Source: Actinomadura hallensis
GTDB taxonomy: Bacteria; Actinomycetota; Actinomycetes; Streptosporangiales; Streptosporangiaceae
Direction of reading: 5' to 3'
Assembly (NCBI RefSeq): GCF_006716765.1
Contig: NZ_VFPO01000001.1
Span: 2,914,001 to 2,978,000 of the forward strand
Length of the DNA stretch: 64,000 bases
This document shows positions 40,179 to 60,112 of the stretch, one piece after another (the stretch's first letter is position 1; every line of letters begins with the position of its first letter). Under the pieces are notes generated by a model. The model was not told the origin of the DNA. It searched no databases and worked only from the letters and a program-made list of their open reading frames with translations. Both the position numbers and the translations under genes were made by a program.

Positions 40179-41039
40179 TCAGGTCAGCACCCGCTTGGTG
40201 AAGGTGCGGGTCGCCGCCCACGTCAGCAGGACCGTCCCGCCGACGATGGCCAGCAGGAACGCCCACGCCGGCATGTGCGGGACGTCCGGGGTGAGGGCGC
40301 TGCGCAGCCCCTCGCTGACGTACACGAGCGGGTTGAACAGGCTGGCGACCTGCAGCCAGCGGATGCCGTCCAGCGCCGACCACGGGTAGTAGACGCAGCC
40401 GAGCATCGTCATCGGCAGCAGCACCATCCCGAACAGCACCTGGACCTTCTGCGGGTTCAGCAGCGTGCCGAGCAGCAGGCCGCCCGCGGCCGACATCAGC
40501 GACCCGGCGACCATGACCAGGATCAGCACGGGCCAGTCGGCGACGTGCACGCTGGGCGCCTCGCCCTCGGCGTGGATGAACAGCACGGCGGGGAACACGA
40601 GCAGCCCGCCGATCAGCCCCTGGACGGCCGCCGCGATGATCTTCTGGACGGCCAGCAGCGGGATCGGCACCGGCGCCAGCGCCCGGTCGGTGATGGACTT
40701 CTGCCAGTTCAGCTCCATCATCAGCGGGAAGATCACCGCCATCATGGCCTGCATGATGATGGACGACCCCACGAGGCCCGGCAGCAGGATCGTGGAGAAC
40801 GTCGGCCCGCCCGGCACCGCCATCGCGCCGCCGCCGAGCTTGGGCAGGACGTAGGCGAACACGAAGACGAACATGACCGGCTGCACCAGCACCCGGACGA
40901 ACGTGGACACGAAGTTCTTGCGCATCACCCGCGCCTCGCGCGCCATCATCGCGGCGAAGGTGCGGGGCAGCGTCGCCCGCGCCGGGGCCGGCGGGGCGAG
41001 CGCGGCGGGGGCGGTCCGGCCGCCCGCGGTCGCGGTCAT
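40179..41039 (-). CDS. ABC-2 type transporter permease (drug/daunorubicin-type exporter)
   Basis: 286 aa with about six transmembrane helices (e.g. VRVLVQPVMFVFVFAYVLP, LLPGLVGSSIIMQAMMAVIF, LLVFPAVLFI, PVLILVMVAGSLMSAAGG, VLFGMVLLPMTMLGCVYYP, AWAFLLAIVGGTVLLTWAA). The ABC-2 membrane pattern and SLFNPLVYVSEGLRSAL match the DrrB/NodJ group. The start ATG overlaps the ATPase stop by 4 nt. Third gene of the marR-ATPase-permease operon. Confidence 0.9.
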   Translation of the reverse strand: MTATAGGRTAPAALAPPAPARATLPRTFAAMMAREARVMRKNFVSTFVRVLVQPVMFVFVFAYVLPKLGGGAMAVPGGPTFSTILLPGLVGSSIIMQAMMAVIFPLMMELNWQKSITDRALAPVPIPLLAVQKIIAAAVQGLIGGLLVFPAVLFIHAEGEAPSVHVADWPVLILVMVAGSLMSAAGGLLLGTLLNPQKVQVLFGMVLLPMTMLGCVYYPWSALDGIRWLQVASLFNPLVYVSEGLRSALTPDVPHMPAWAFLLAIVGGTVLLTWAATRTFTKRVLT

Positions 41040-42004
41040 TCGCGGTAGTCCCTTCCGGTGAGGGTGAGGAAGACGGTCTCCAGGCTGGGCCGCAGCTGGC
41101 TGGCGTCGGTGACGCCGATCCCCGCGTCGGCGCCGATCGAGACGAGCTCGCCGAGGAGGCCCTCGGGCTCGGCGGCGAAGACGCGCACCTGGCCGTCGTT
41201 GATCTCGACCTTGCCGACGCCCTCCCGGTCGGCGAGCGCCTTGATCGTGTCCGGCACGGGGGCGTCGTAGGAGACGGTGATGACGGTGTCGGCGCCCGCC
41301 CCGGACTTCAGCTCGTCCACGGTCCCGCTCGCGAGGATCTCGCCGTGGTCGACGACCGCGACCCTGTCGCAGAGGGCCTCGGCCTCCTCCATGTAGTGGG
41401 TGGTCAGCACGATGGTCTGCCCGGCGGCCTGGAGCCCGCGCAGCACCTCCCACAGGTTGGTGCGGGTCTGCGGGTCCAGCCCGGCGGTCGGCTCGTCCAG
41501 GAACAGGACCTCGGGGCCGTGCATGAGGGCCCGGCAGATCATGACGCGCTTGGCCTGGCCGCCCGAGATCTCGAACGGGTTGCCGCCGCGCTGCTCGGTC
41601 AGGCCGAACAGCTCCAGCAGCTCGGCGGCGCGGGCGCGCGCCTCGCGGGCGGTGAGCCCGAAGTACCGGCCCCGGAACTCCAGGTTCTCGGCGACGGTCA
41701 GGTCGCTGTCGAGGGTGTTGCTCTGCGACACCACCCCGATGCGCCGCTTGATCTCGACGGCGTCCCGCACCACGTCCAGCCCGCAGACCCGCGCGCTGCC
41801 GCCGGTGGGGACGACGAGGGTGGTGAGCATGCCGATCGTGGTGGACTTCCCCGCGCCGTTCGGGCCGAGCAGCCCGAAGAACTCGCCGCGCGGGACGTCC
41901 AGGTCGATGCCCCGCACGGCGGGCACCGCGGGCCGCGGCCCCGAGGGGGGATAGGTCTTCTCCAGGCCGGCCGTGCGGACGGCCGCCTCCGAGGGTCCGG
42001 TCAT
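41036..42004 (-). CDS. ABC transporter ATP-binding protein (DrrA-like)
   Basis: 322 aa. Walker A is GPNGAGKSTT (~46-55), the Q-loop is VVSQSNTLD, the signature is EISGGQAKRVM (with Ala in place of the more usual Arg/Gln) and Walker B is VLFLDEPTAGLDPQ; the H-loop is TTHYMEEAE. The C-terminal DUF4162-like domain of drug-export ATPases spans ~240-322 (PSLETVFLTLTGRDYRE). It pairs with the adjacent permease. The start at 42004 overlaps the marR stop (ATGA). Confidence 0.92.
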   Translation of the reverse strand: MTGPSEAAVRTAGLEKTYPPSGPRPAVPAVRGIDLDVPRGEFFGLLGPNGAGKSTTIGMLTTLVVPTGGSARVCGLDVVRDAVEIKRRIGVVSQSNTLDSDLTVAENLEFRGRYFGLTAREARARAAELLELFGLTEQRGGNPFEISGGQAKRVMICRALMHGPEVLFLDEPTAGLDPQTRTNLWEVLRGLQAAGQTIVLTTHYMEEAEALCDRVAVVDHGEILASGTVDELKSGAGADTVITVSYDAPVPDTIKALADREGVGKVEINDGQVRVFAAEPEGLLGELVSIGADAGIGVTDASQLRPSLETVFLTLTGRDYRE

Positions 42005-42576
42005 GCGCCGTCTCCCTCCGCTTCCTTCTCGTGGGGTCGGTTCTCGGGTTCGCGGGGATGGGTGCCGGGTTCGCGGGAGTGGTTCTCGAACCGCTCGATC
42101 AGGTTGAGCAGGAACCTGCGGACGGCGGCCTCGTCGCCCTCGTCCACGACGTCGTAGAGGCGCGCCAGGTCCCGGCCGACCGGGCCGGACTTCTCGGCGA
42201 TGAGCCGCCGGCCGGAGTCGGTGATGCGCAGCATGACGCCGCGCCGGTCCCGGTGGGAGCGTTCGCGCCGCACGTGCCCGTTGCGCTCCAGGGTGTCGAC
42301 CACCGAGGTGACCGTGGCGGGGCTGACCAGCAGCCGCCTGGCGACCTCGCCGGGGCGCAGGCCGTCCTCGACGATGAGCATCCGCAGCAGGAAGAACCCG
42401 GTCGGGCTGATGCCGTGCCGCTCGATGATCCGCCACACGACGGGACCGGACAGCCGGGACGCCAGCCCGAACAGCCGCCCGATCGGCCACTCCTCCCGCG
42501 CCGGGAACGCCGTGAACTCGCCGAAGCCGAGGTTCTCCACGCGGAGGATGTTAGAGGCCTGATCTTTCGATGGCAA
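42001..42576 (-). CDS. MarR-family transcriptional regulator
   Basis: 191 aa if started at TTG 42576 (179 aa from GTG 42540). A winged helix-turn-helix covers ~55-125 (GISPTGFFLLRMLIVEDGLRPGEVARRLLVSPATVTSVVDTLERNGHVRRERSHRDRRGVM). The C-terminal tail is rich in Glu/Pro/His. It is the first gene of the exporter operon and faces several inverted repeats upstream, consistent with autoregulated repression of the pump. The start codon is uncertain; neither candidate has a clear ribosome-binding site. Confidence 0.88.
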   Translation of the reverse strand: MPSKDQASNILRVENLGFGEFTAFPAREEWPIGRLFGLASRLSGPVVWRIIERHGISPTGFFLLRMLIVEDGLRPGEVARRLLVSPATVTSVVDTLERNGHVRRERSHRDRRGVMLRITDSGRRLIAEKSGPVGRDLARLYDVVDEGDEAAVRRFLLNLIERFENHSREPGTHPREPENRPHEKEAEGDGA

Positions 42577-42579
42577 ATC

Positions 42580-44948
<2,369 letters not shown>

Positions 44949-44952
<4 letters not shown>

Positions 44953-45071
44953 CTGCGATCACTTCGGGCGCGGACATGCGCAAGAACCGCGCGGACCTTC
45001 TGAGCAGGGCGGGCTGCTGCGCGGTGGCTGGACTGAGGAACGCGCGGAGCGACGGAGGAGTGAGCACGTGA
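44949..45071 (+). CDS. Detached ancestral N-terminus of argB (40-codon ORF)
   Basis: ATG overlaps the argJ stop (ATGA). The first 20 codons ([20 protein letters not shown]) look like the native start of N-acetylglutamate kinase. They then run into the first 125-bp repeat and stop at 45069-45071, overlapping a GTG (45068). Joining codon ~21 to position 45254 in frame would give ...[15 protein letters not shown], a normal ArgB N-terminus. So this is the severed 5' end of argB, now a short upstream ORF. Confidence 0.6.
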
Positions 45072-45262
45072 CGAGGGAAGCCGCCGCGGGGGCGCGGCAG
45101 TCCGCCGGCGAGCGCAGCGAGCTCATGGGCAGGGCGGGCTGCTGCGCGGTGGCTGGACTGAGGAACGCGCGGAGCGACGGAGGAGTGAGCACGTGACGAG
45201 GGAAGCCGCCGCGGGGGCGCGGCAGTCCGCCGGCGAGCGCAGCGAGCTCATGGGCAGGGCGG
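45004..45262 (+). repeat. 125-bp tandem repeat, two copies, inserted at the 5' end of argB
   Basis: Units begin at 45004 and 45129, and the flanking GCAGGGCGG recurs at 45254-45262, giving an exact period of 125 bp and a 9-bp direct repeat at the ends. Each unit has GGAGGAG followed 7 nt later by GTG (45068, 45193). The core CGGAGCGACGGAGGAGTGAG and the adjoining CGAGGGAAGCC are shared with the 125-bp repeat before ruvX; the rest of the unit differs. Confidence 0.95.
45068..45196 (+). CDS. Repeat-encoded 42-codon mini-ORF coupled to argB
   Basis: GTG (45068) follows GGAGGAG by 7 nt and overlaps the preceding stop (GTGA). Its TGA (45194-45196) overlaps the GTG (45193) of the next copy, which opens argB. 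The peptide ([20 protein letters not shown]...) has no domain. Its only visible function is relaying ribosomes across the insertion. Confidence 0.4.
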   Translation: MTREAAAGARQSAGERSELMGRAGCCAVAGLRNARSDGGVST

Positions 45263-46124
45263 AGACGCTGATCAAGGCGCTGCCGTGGCTGGAGCGGTTC
45301 CACGGCAAGACCGTCGTGATCAAGTACGGCGGGCACGCGATGACCGACGAGGCGCTGCGGCACTCGTTCGCCGAGGACGTGGTGTTCCTGCGCTACGCCG
45401 GGCTGAAGCCGGTGATCGTGCACGGCGGCGGCCCGCAGATCAACGAGGCGCTCGCCCGCAACGGCATCGACTCGACGTTCACCGCCGGGCTCCGGGTGAC
45501 CACGCCCGAGGCCATGGAGGTCGTCCGGATGGTGCTGACCGGGCAGGTGCAGCGCGACGTCGTCGGGCTGATCAACCGGCACGGGCCGTTCGCGCTCGGC
45601 ATGTCCGGCGAGGACGCGAACCTGTTCATCGCCGAGCGCAAGCACGCCGTGGTGGACGGGGAGCGCGTCGACATCGGCCAGGTCGGCGAGATCGTCGAGG
45701 TCCAGGTCGGGGCCGTCCGGGCGCTGCTGGACGACGGCCGGATCCCGGTGGTCTCCAGCGTGGCGCGCGGCGACGACGGCGAGATCTACAACGTCAACGC
45801 CGACACGGCCGCCGCCGCGCTGGCCGTCGCACTCGACGCGGCGAAGCTGGTCGTGCTGACCGACGTGGAGGGCCTGTACGCGGACTGGCCCGCCAGCGAC
45901 GACGTGATCGACAGCCTCACCACGGACGAGCTGGCGGAACTGTTGCCGGAGCTGTCCTCGGGAATGGTGCCCAAGATGGAGGCGTGCCTGGCGGCCGTGC
46001 GCGGGGGAGTCCCGCGGGCCCACGTCCTCGACGGGCGGGTCCCCCACTCGCTGCTTCTGGAGATCTTCACCGACGAAGGGATCGGAACGATGGTGCTGCC
46101 CGGTGCTCAGGGGAGTGAGTCTTC

Positions 46125-46128
<4 letters not shown>
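45193..46128 (+). CDS. argB: Acetylglutamate kinase
   Basis: Phosphorylates N-acetylglutamate, the committed arginine-pathway step and usual feedback target. About 311 aa from GTG 45193; the first ~19 residues ([19 protein letters not shown]) are encoded by the inserted repeat, after which [23 protein letters not shown] is normal. ATG 45250 is an alternative start without a clear ribosome-binding site, whereas GTG 45193 has GGAGGAG at 7 nt. Catalytic features: [42 protein letters not shown]. The N-terminal helix that mediates hexamerisation and arginine inhibition in related kinases may be affected by the altered N-terminus. Confidence 0.93.
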
Positions 46129-48804
<2,676 letters not shown>

Positions 48805-48874
48805 GGCCGCCCGGCCCGGTCCCAGCCAGCATCGAACGGAACTTCACGAACACATCGCACAGGAGATAACGATC

Positions 48875-50071
48875 ATGAGCGAGCGCGTCGTACTGGCGTA
48901 CTCCGGCGGCCTGGACACCTCCGTCGCCATCCCGTACCTCGCCGAGCAGACCGGCGGGGAGGTCATCGCGGTGGCCGTCGACGTCGGCCAGGGCGGCGAG
49001 GACCTCGAGACCATCCGCAAGCGGGCCCTCGCGTGCGGCGCGGCCGAGGCCGTCGTCGTGGACGCCAGGGAGGAGTTCGCCGCGGACTTCTGCGTCCCCG
49101 CCATGCAGGCCAACGCCCTCTACATGGACCGCTACCCGCTGCTGTCGGCGCTGTCCCGGCCGCTGATCGTCAAGCACCTGGTGGCGGCCGCGGAGCAGTT
49201 CGGCGGCACCACCGTGTCGCACGGCTGCACCGGCAAGGGCAACGACCAGGTCCGCTTCGAGGCCGGCCTGTCCGCCCTGAACCCCGACCTGAAGGTCATC
49301 GCGCCCGCCCGCGACTTCGCCTGGACGCGGGACAAGGCGATCGCGTTCGCCGAGGACAAGGGCCTCCCGATCGACGTGTCCGCCAAGTCGCCGTACTCCA
49401 TCGACCAGAACCTGTGGGGCCGGGCCGTCGAGACCGGGTACCTGGAGGACATCTGGAACGCCCCGGAGGAGGACGTCTACGACTACACCGCCGACCCGTC
49501 CGCGCAGCGCGAGCCCGACGAGGTCGTCATCACCTTCGCGTCCGGCGTGCCCGTCGCGCTCGACGGCCGCTCCCTCACCCCGTACCAGATCATCGAGGAG
49601 CTGAACCGCCGCGCCGGCGCCCAGGGCGTCGGCCGCATCGACATGGTCGAGGACCGCCTCGTCGGCATCAAGAGCCGCGAGATCTACGAGGCGCCCGCCG
49701 CGATCGCGCTCATCACCGCGCACATGGAGCTGGAGAACGTCACCGTTGAACGCGACCTCGCCCGCTTCAAGCGGTCCGTCGACCAGCGGTGGGGCGAGCT
49801 CGTCTACGACGGCCTGTGGTTCTCGCCGCTCAAGGAGGCCCTGGACGCGTTCATCGCCGACGCGCAGAAGCACGTGTCGGGCGACGTCCGGATGACGCTG
49901 CACGGCGGCCGCGCCGTCGTCACCGGCCGCCGCAGCGACGCGTCCCTCTACAGCTACGACCTCGCCACCTACGACACCGGCGACGCCTTCGACCAGAGCC
50001 TCGCCAAGGGCTTCGTCGAGCTGTGGAGCCTGCCCTCCAAGATCGCCGCGAAGCGCGACCGGGAGGCCTGA
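48875..50071 (+). CDS. argG: Argininosuccinate synthase
   Basis: ATP-dependent condensation of citrulline and aspartate. 398 aa. The PP-loop is [12 protein letters not shown] (~6-17); other family blocks are [25 protein letters not shown] and [15 protein letters not shown]. The ATG follows AGGAG by a normal distance, 70 bp after argR, so it may be transcribed separately. A strong hairpin follows. Confidence 0.97.
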   Translation: MSERVVLAYSGGLDTSVAIPYLAEQTGGEVIAVAVDVGQGGEDLETIRKRALACGAAEAVVVDAREEFAADFCVPAMQANALYMDRYPLLSALSRPLIVKHLVAAAEQFGGTTVSHGCTGKGNDQVRFEAGLSALNPDLKVIAPARDFAWTRDKAIAFAEDKGLPIDVSAKSPYSIDQNLWGRAVETGYLEDIWNAPEEDVYDYTADPSAQREPDEVVITFASGVPVALDGRSLTPYQIIEELNRRAGAQGVGRIDMVEDRLVGIKSREIYEAPAAIALITAHMELENVTVERDLARFKRSVDQRWGELVYDGLWFSPLKEALDAFIADAQKHVSGDVRMTLHGGRAVVTGRRSDASLYSYDLATYDTGDAFDQSLAKGFVELWSLPSKIAAKRDREA

Positions 50072-50120
50072 CACGCCGCGCACGGCCGCGAAGCGCCGTA
50101 CCCTGGGGGACGCCGTGCCA

Positions 50121-50156
50121 CCGCGTGGGGACGCCGTGGGCGGCGTCCCCACGCGG
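50121..50156 (+). terminator. Strong hairpin terminator between argG and argH
   Basis: A perfect 16-bp stem (50121-50136 with 50141-50156; arm begins CCGCGTGGGGACGCCG) with a TGGG loop, 50 nt after the argG stop. No U tract. It suggests argG and argH are at least partly separated transcriptionally. Confidence 0.7.
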
Positions 50157-50233
50157 CGCGTGCGCGCTCCGGCGTGGTGAGATGGAGACAGAGTCCGGCG
50201 GGGGGACCCGGCGGTGGGAAGACGAGGATTCAC

Positions 50234-51652
50234 GTGACGAAGGCACCGACGCGGCTGTGGGGCGGCCGGTTCGAGGGCGGCCCGTCTGACGCGCTCGCGC
50301 GGCTCTCGGTGAGCGTCCAGTTCGACTGGCGGCTCGCCCCCTACGACCTGATGGGCTCGCGGGCGCACGCCCGCGTCCTCAACCGGGCGGGGCTGCTCAC
50401 CGACGACGAGCTGGAACGCATGCTCGGTGCCCTGGACGACCTCGAGGAGGCGTGCCGGTCCGGGGAGTTCCGGCCCACCGTCGCCGACGAGGACGTCCAC
50501 ACCGCGCTGGAGCGGGGCCTGCTGGAGCGGCTCGGCTCCCTCGGCGGCAAGCTCCGCGCCGGGCGCAGCCGCAACGACCAGGTCGCCACCGACCTGCGGC
50601 TCTACCTGCGCGACCACGCCCGCCAGATCGTGTCCCGGCTCGTCGAGCTGGAGACCGCGCTGATCACGCAGGCGGAGAACAACCTCGGCGTCGCCGCGCC
50701 CGGCATGACCCACCTCCAGCACGCGCAGCCGGTGCTGTTCTCCCACCAGCTCCTCGCGCACGTCCAGCCGCTCACCCGCGACATCGAGCGGCTGCGCGAC
50801 TGGGACCGGCGCGCCGCGGTCTCGCCGCTCGGGTCCGGCGCCCTCGCCGGCTCCTCGCTGCCGCTGGACCCGCAGGCCACCGCCGCCGAGCTCGGCTTCG
50901 ACTCCGCCGCGCCGAACTCGATGGACGCCGTCGCCGACCGCGACTTCGTCGCCGAGTTCCTCTTCGCCGCCGCGCTGATCGGCGTCCACCTGTCGCGCCT
51001 GGGGGAGGAGATCTGCCTCTGGGCGTCGCAGGAGTTCCGCTGGATCGAGATGGACGACACCTACGCCACGGGGTCGTCGATCATGCCGCAGAAGAAGAAC
51101 CCCGACGTCGCCGAGCTGGCGCGCGGCAAGGCGGGCCGCCTCATCGGGCACCTCGTCGGGCTGCTCACCACCCTCAAGGGCCTCCCGCTCACCTACAACC
51201 GCGACCTCCAGGAGGACAAGGAGGGCGCGTTCGACGCGGTCGAGACGCTGCTGCTCGTCCTGCCCGCCATGTCCGGCCTCATCGCGACGATGCGGGTCAA
51301 CACCGAGCGCCTGGAGGCCACCGCGCCGGAGGGTTTCGCCCTCGCCACCGACCTCGCCGAGCTGCTCGTCCGCCGGGGCGTGCCGTTCCGCGACGCCCAC
51401 GAGGTCGTCGGCCATCTCGTCGTGTGGTGCCAGGTCAACGACAAGGACTTCGGCGACCTGACCGACGAGGAGCTGAGCAAGGTGTCGCCGCACCTGACGC
51501 CGGACGTGCGGGAGGTCCTCAACGTCCAGGGCGCCCTGGCGTCGCGGAAGGCGTACGGCGGCACCGCGCCCGACCGCGTCCGCGAGCAGATCGCTGCCCT
51601 GCGGACCCTGGTCGACGAGCACGCCGCCTGGGCCAGCGACTCCGACGACTGA
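50234..51652 (+). CDS. argH: Argininosuccinate lyase
   Basis: Splits argininosuccinate to arginine and fumarate, the last pathway step. 472 aa. Family signature [16 protein letters not shown] carries the flexible catalytic Ser loop; [19 protein letters not shown] and [15 protein letters not shown] are the other conserved regions. The GTG at 50234 gives [19 protein letters not shown], the normal N-terminus; a longer upstream frame is rejected. Confidence 0.96.
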   Translation: MTKAPTRLWGGRFEGGPSDALARLSVSVQFDWRLAPYDLMGSRAHARVLNRAGLLTDDELERMLGALDDLEEACRSGEFRPTVADEDVHTALERGLLERLGSLGGKLRAGRSRNDQVATDLRLYLRDHARQIVSRLVELETALITQAENNLGVAAPGMTHLQHAQPVLFSHQLLAHVQPLTRDIERLRDWDRRAAVSPLGSGALAGSSLPLDPQATAAELGFDSAAPNSMDAVADRDFVAEFLFAAALIGVHLSRLGEEICLWASQEFRWIEMDDTYATGSSIMPQKKNPDVAELARGKAGRLIGHLVGLLTTLKGLPLTYNRDLQEDKEGAFDAVETLLLVLPAMSGLIATMRVNTERLEATAPEGFALATDLAELLVRRGVPFRDAHEVVGHLVVWCQVNDKDFGDLTDEELSKVSPHLTPDVREVLNVQGALASRKAYGGTAPDRVREQIAALRTLVDEHAAWASDSDD

Positions 51653-51723
51653 TCCGCCCACCAGCACGCGGGGGAGCCCCAGATCCGGTCGACGCGGCGG
51701 CGACGCCGCATGGAGTGATGCCG

Positions 51724-52359
51724 ATGAGCGCAGAGCCGCTGCCACGGGACTTCTTCGACCGCCCGGTCGAGGAGGTCGCGCCGTCGCTGCTCGGGCGCGT
51801 GCTCCGGCACCGCACGCCCGAGGGCGTCGTCGCGGTCCGGCTCACCGAGGTCGAGGCGTACGCGGGGCAGCGGGACCCCGCGTCCCACGCCTACCGAGGG
51901 AAGACCGCGCGCAACGCCGTGATGTTCGGGCCGCCCGGCCACGTCTACGTCTACTTCACCTACGGCATGCACTTCTGCATGAACCTCGTGTGCGGCCCGG
52001 ACGGGACGGCGATGGCCGTGCTCCTCCGCGCCGGCGAGGTCGTCGAGGGGATGGAGACGGCGCAGGCGCGGCGCCCGCGCTCCACCGTCCGGGACCTGGC
52101 GCGGGGCCCCGCCCGGCTCTGCCAGGCGCTCGGCGTCGCCCGGGAGCAGAACGGCCTGGACGTGTGCGCCCCGGACGGTCCGCTGAGCATCCACGCCGGT
52201 GAACCGGCCGACCCCGGCGCCATCCGGACGGGCCCGCGCACCGGGGTGAACGGGGCCAAGGACGTTCCGTGGAGGTTCTGGATCGCCGGCGACCCGACCG
52301 TCTCCCCGTACCGGCGGCACGTCCCGAGGCAACGGAAGAAGATCGCGACGACGGGCTGA
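51724..52359 (+). CDS. 3-methyladenine DNA glycosylase (AAG/MPG family)
   Basis: A 211-aa base-excision repair glycosylase for alkylated purines. The AAG fold blocks [66 protein letters not shown] and [14 protein letters not shown] are clear. The catalytic Glu and intercalating region are in VEAYAG. ATG 51724 was chosen because GGAG (51712-51715) precedes it by 8 nt; ATG 51718 is in frame. It lies downstream of argH, possibly in its transcript. Confidence 0.93.
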   Translation: MSAEPLPRDFFDRPVEEVAPSLLGRVLRHRTPEGVVAVRLTEVEAYAGQRDPASHAYRGKTARNAVMFGPPGHVYVYFTYGMHFCMNLVCGPDGTAMAVLLRAGEVVEGMETAQARRPRSTVRDLARGPARLCQALGVAREQNGLDVCAPDGPLSIHAGEPADPGAIRTGPRTGVNGAKDVPWRFWIAGDPTVSPYRRHVPRQRKKIATTG

Positions 52360-52719
52360 GGGCGGTCAGCAGCCGGCAAGCGACGTCGTGGACATACCGT
52401 CTCCCGCTTCGCAGGCGGCGGTGGCCGGCCGTTGCCGCCCCCTGGCCCCAGAAGCCCGCGCCGTCCGGATTTTGGTGGAATGAATCTACTGCGGATCGAA
52501 ATTCTTGAATGGTGACGGGCGATGAGCCGCCGGCGGGCTGAGCGGCGGAATGACGGCCGGGCGCCCAGGCGGACGCTCCGCGCCGGGAATCACGTCCGGA
52601 AGCCGGGGCGGTTCGTTGCCGCCGGTCACGTCGCGGGCGGGCGTTGAATATCGTTGGCGTGACACGGTCCGCCGGGGAGCCGGCGGACGCACGGAAGCAA
52701 GCCGGAGACGAGGGAGACC
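52360..52719 (+). other. Intergenic region (360 bp) upstream of tyrS
   Basis: No gene, tRNA or T-box signature (no TGGN leader bulge or specifier helix recognised). The stretch at 52470-52510 is locally AT-richer, and a GCCGCC/GCGGCGG inverted repeat lies near 52525-52550. A promoter for tyrS must lie here but I could not place it convincingly. Confidence 0.35.
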
Positions 52720-53997
52720 GTGACCGACATCCTGGACGATCTCGCGTGGCGCGGCCTGATCGCGCAGTCCACCGACCTGGACGAACTGCGGGCGCTGCTC
52801 GCCGCGGGACCGGTCACGCTGTATTGCGGGTTCGACCCGACGGCGCCCTCGCTGCACCTCGGCAACCTGATCCAGATCCTCGTCCTGCGCCGGTTCCAGA
52901 AGGCCGGCCACCGGCCGCTCGGCCTCGTCGGCGGCGCCACCGGGCTCATCGGCGACCCGAGCGGCAAGAGCGCCGAGCGCGCCCTGAACTCCGAGGAGAC
53001 CGTCGCCGCCTGGGTCGAGCGCATCCACGGGCAGGTGTCGAAGTTCCTCGACTTCCACGACGGGCCGACGGGCGCGAAGATGGTCAGCAACCTCGACTGG
53101 ACCGGCTCCATGACGGCCATCGAGTTCCTGCGCGACATCGGCAAGCACTTCCCGGTGAACCGGATGCTCGCCCGCGAGACCGTCAAGGCGCGCCTCGAGA
53201 GCACCGGCATGAGCTACACCGAGTTCAGCTACGTCCTCCTGCAGTCGTTGGACTTCCTGGAGCTGTACCGCAGGTACGGGTGCAGGCTGCAGACAGGAGG
53301 CAGCGACCAGTGGGGCAACCTCACCGCCGGCGTCGACCTGATCCGCCGCGTCGAGGGCGGCACCGCCCACGCGCTGACCACGCCGCTGCTCACCAAGGCG
53401 GACGGCTCCAAGTTCGGCAAGACCGCGGGCGGCGAGACGTACTGGCTCGACCCCGAGCTGACCTCGCCGTACGCCTTCTACCAGTTCTGGATCAACGCCG
53501 ACGACCGGGACGTGGAGAACTTCCTCAAGGTCTTCAGCTTCCGTTCCCGCGAGGAGATCGAGGACCTGGTCAAGCAGGGCGTGGACCGGCCGGCCGCCCG
53601 CGTCCCGCAGCGCGCGCTCGCCGAGGAGATGACCACGCTCGTGCACGGCGCGGACGAGACCGCCCGTGTCGTGGCCGCCTCCCGCGCCCTGTTCGGCCAG
53701 GGCGCCCTTGAGGAGCTGGACGAGCGAACGTTGCAGGCCGCACTCGCCGAGGTGCCCCGCACGGAGGTGCCCAAGGGGGAGCTGCCGACCGTGGTGGACC
53801 TGCTGGCCGCCTCTGGGCTGTGCAAGAGCAAGTCCGAGGCGCGTCGGGCGATCGCGCAGGGCGGCGCCTACCTCAACAACGCCAAGGTCGAGTCGGAGGA
53901 CGCGGCACCGTCCGCCGAGGACCTCCTCCACGGCCGCTTCCTCGTCCTGCGACGCGGCAAGCGCAACGTGGGCGGCGTCGAGGTGACCGGCTCCTGA
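52720..53997 (+). CDS. tyrS: Tyrosyl-tRNA synthetase
   Basis: Class I synthetase for tRNA-Tyr. 425 aa. The HIGH-type motif is PSLHLGN (~42-48), the tyrosine/tRNA block GGSDQWGNLTAG lies near 200, and the KMSKS-type motif is KFGKT. A C-terminal S4-like domain (LCKSKSEARRAIAQGGAYLNNAKV) follows. GTG start at 52720 after GGGAGA. A perfect hairpin terminator follows. Confidence 0.97.
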   Translation: MTDILDDLAWRGLIAQSTDLDELRALLAAGPVTLYCGFDPTAPSLHLGNLIQILVLRRFQKAGHRPLGLVGGATGLIGDPSGKSAERALNSEETVAAWVERIHGQVSKFLDFHDGPTGAKMVSNLDWTGSMTAIEFLRDIGKHFPVNRMLARETVKARLESTGMSYTEFSYVLLQSLDFLELYRRYGCRLQTGGSDQWGNLTAGVDLIRRVEGGTAHALTTPLLTKADGSKFGKTAGGETYWLDPELTSPYAFYQFWINADDRDVENFLKVFSFRSREEIEDLVKQGVDRPAARVPQRALAEEMTTLVHGADETARVVAASRALFGQGALEELDERTLQAALAEVPRTEVPKGELPTVVDLLAASGLCKSKSEARRAIAQGGAYLNNAKVESEDAAPSAEDLLHGRFLVLRRGKRNVGGVEVTGS

Positions 53998-54010
53998 ACC
54001 GTGCGATGTG

Positions 54011-54040
54011 ACCGCCGTCCCGGACTCCCGGGACGGCGGT
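54011..54040 (+). terminator. Hairpin terminator after tyrS
   Basis: A perfect 13-bp stem (54011-54023 with 54028-54040, arm ACCGCCGTCCCGG) with an ACTC loop, 13 nt after the tyrS stop. No U tract, typical for high-GC genomes. It insulates tyrS from the rRNA promoters. Confidence 0.8.
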
Positions 54041-54164
54041 CACCATGACGTGGGCAAACTTCGGCAAACACACGTCACAGTGCGGTTACAAGCCCCGCCC
54101 GCTGGGCATGACCTAAGGTCGAAAAGCAGTGCTGACCTGGGGTTTCGAGCTCCGTAGAGCCGAT

Positions 54165-54193
54165 TTGACGCCCCCGGCGGCCGGATCTAATGT
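54165..54193 (+). promoter_or_regulatory. rRNA operon promoter P1
   Basis: TTGACG (54165-54170) and TAATGT (54188-54193), 17-bp spacer, ~440 nt before the 16S gene. Close to consensus and in the expected place for a distal rrn promoter. Confidence 0.65.
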
Positions 54194-54320
54194 TCTACAC
54201 GCCCCGAGGGGGAGCGAGACGCCGACAGGCGGCCGGCCCGAGGGGAACCCACAGCGAACCCGCCGGACGGAGACGTGTCTCCGCATCCGAAAGGGACGTA
54301 GTGGGACGAAACATCCCAAG

Positions 54321-54349
54321 TTGGACGAACGGGATGGTTCGGGTAAAAT
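54321..54349 (+). promoter_or_regulatory. rRNA operon promoter P2
   Basis: TTGGAC (54321-54326) and TAAAAT (54344-54349), 17-bp spacer, ~280 nt before the 16S gene. The best -10 match in the leader. The remainder of the 53998-54628 gap is rrn leader with processing sequences and no other gene. Confidence 0.7.
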
Positions 54350-54407
54350 AGAGTCACCCCGGGGCCGGGGTCCGTGTGAGCGGGTTTCGGCGCGGTGGGT
54401 GTCCGTT

Positions 54408-54424
54408 TCTTGAGAACTCAACAG
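54408..54424 (+). promoter_or_regulatory. boxA-like antitermination element in the rrn leader
   Basis: TTGAGAACTCAACAG here is matched by TTGAGAACTGCACAG in the 16S-23S spacer (56484-56498). The pair, one before each large rRNA, is the usual pattern of boxA/processing elements in actinobacterial rrn operons. Confidence 0.6.
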
Positions 54425-54628
54425 CGTGTTAAAAGCCAGTGCCTTTATCGGCTCGGCTGGACTTGTTGTCTGGTCGGGTCGCCCCGTCGCCATCCCTCTT
54501 GTGGGGGGTGGTTGGGGATTTCTTTGAGGCAGGAACCTCTTTTGGGGTTCATTGCCGGGATTGTTTTCCTCAAGGTTTTGGCCGGCGTCGCGGGGCGTGT
54601 GTCTCGTGGTGTTGGTCGTTTCGAAGCC

Positions 54629-59717
<5,089 letters not shown>

Positions 59718-59865
59718 CAATCCGATCTTGGCATGTCGCTGTTGTGTGGTGTTCGCGTCCCTGTGTGGTTCTCAGGAAACAAACACGGCCCTGCCCGTGG
59801 TTGTTGATAAGTGAATGATGGGTTTCCCTGGCGCCTGCTGGTTGGTGGGTGTTTGGGGGTTGGTC

Positions 59866-59983
59866 GTTCGGTGGTTTTGGCGAAGGGGAAACACCCGGTC
59901 CCATTCCGAACCCGGTAGTTAAGCTCTTCAGCGCCGATGGTACTGCATGGGAGACTGTGTGGGAGAGTAGGACGCCGCCGGAC
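59866..59983 (+). rRNA. 5S ribosomal RNA
   Basis: About 118 nt. Typical actinobacterial 5S: GGGGAAACACCCGGTCCCAT, CCGAACCCGGTAGTTAAGCT, GGGAGAGTAGGACGCCGCCG. The 5' GTTCGGTGG pairs with the 3' CCGCCGGAC to close helix I. Confidence 0.95.
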
Positions 59984-59996
59984 TCATATTGAAGGG

Positions 59997-60035
59997 GAGG
60001 GGTCCCGCCTGTCGGCGGGGCCCCTCTTCTCATTT
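59997..60035 (+). terminator. rRNA operon terminator
   Basis: A 13-bp stem (GAGGGG-T-CCCGCC 59997-60009 with GGCGGG-G-CCCCTC 60014-60026, one G-U pair) with a TGTC loop, followed by TTCTCATTT. Lies 14 nt after the 5S gene. Confidence 0.85.
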
Positions 60036-60112
60036 GTCATGGAGTGAGGGCGACACAGGCCGATGGCTCCGAGGCACGAAGCATTGCCGGTGGGAGGTTC
60101 CAGGTTCGTCCC

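Noticed and set aside
52360..52719. T-box riboswitch upstream of tyrS
   Set aside because: I could not find a specifier loop, a conserved T-box bulge or a terminator/antiterminator pair in this gap.
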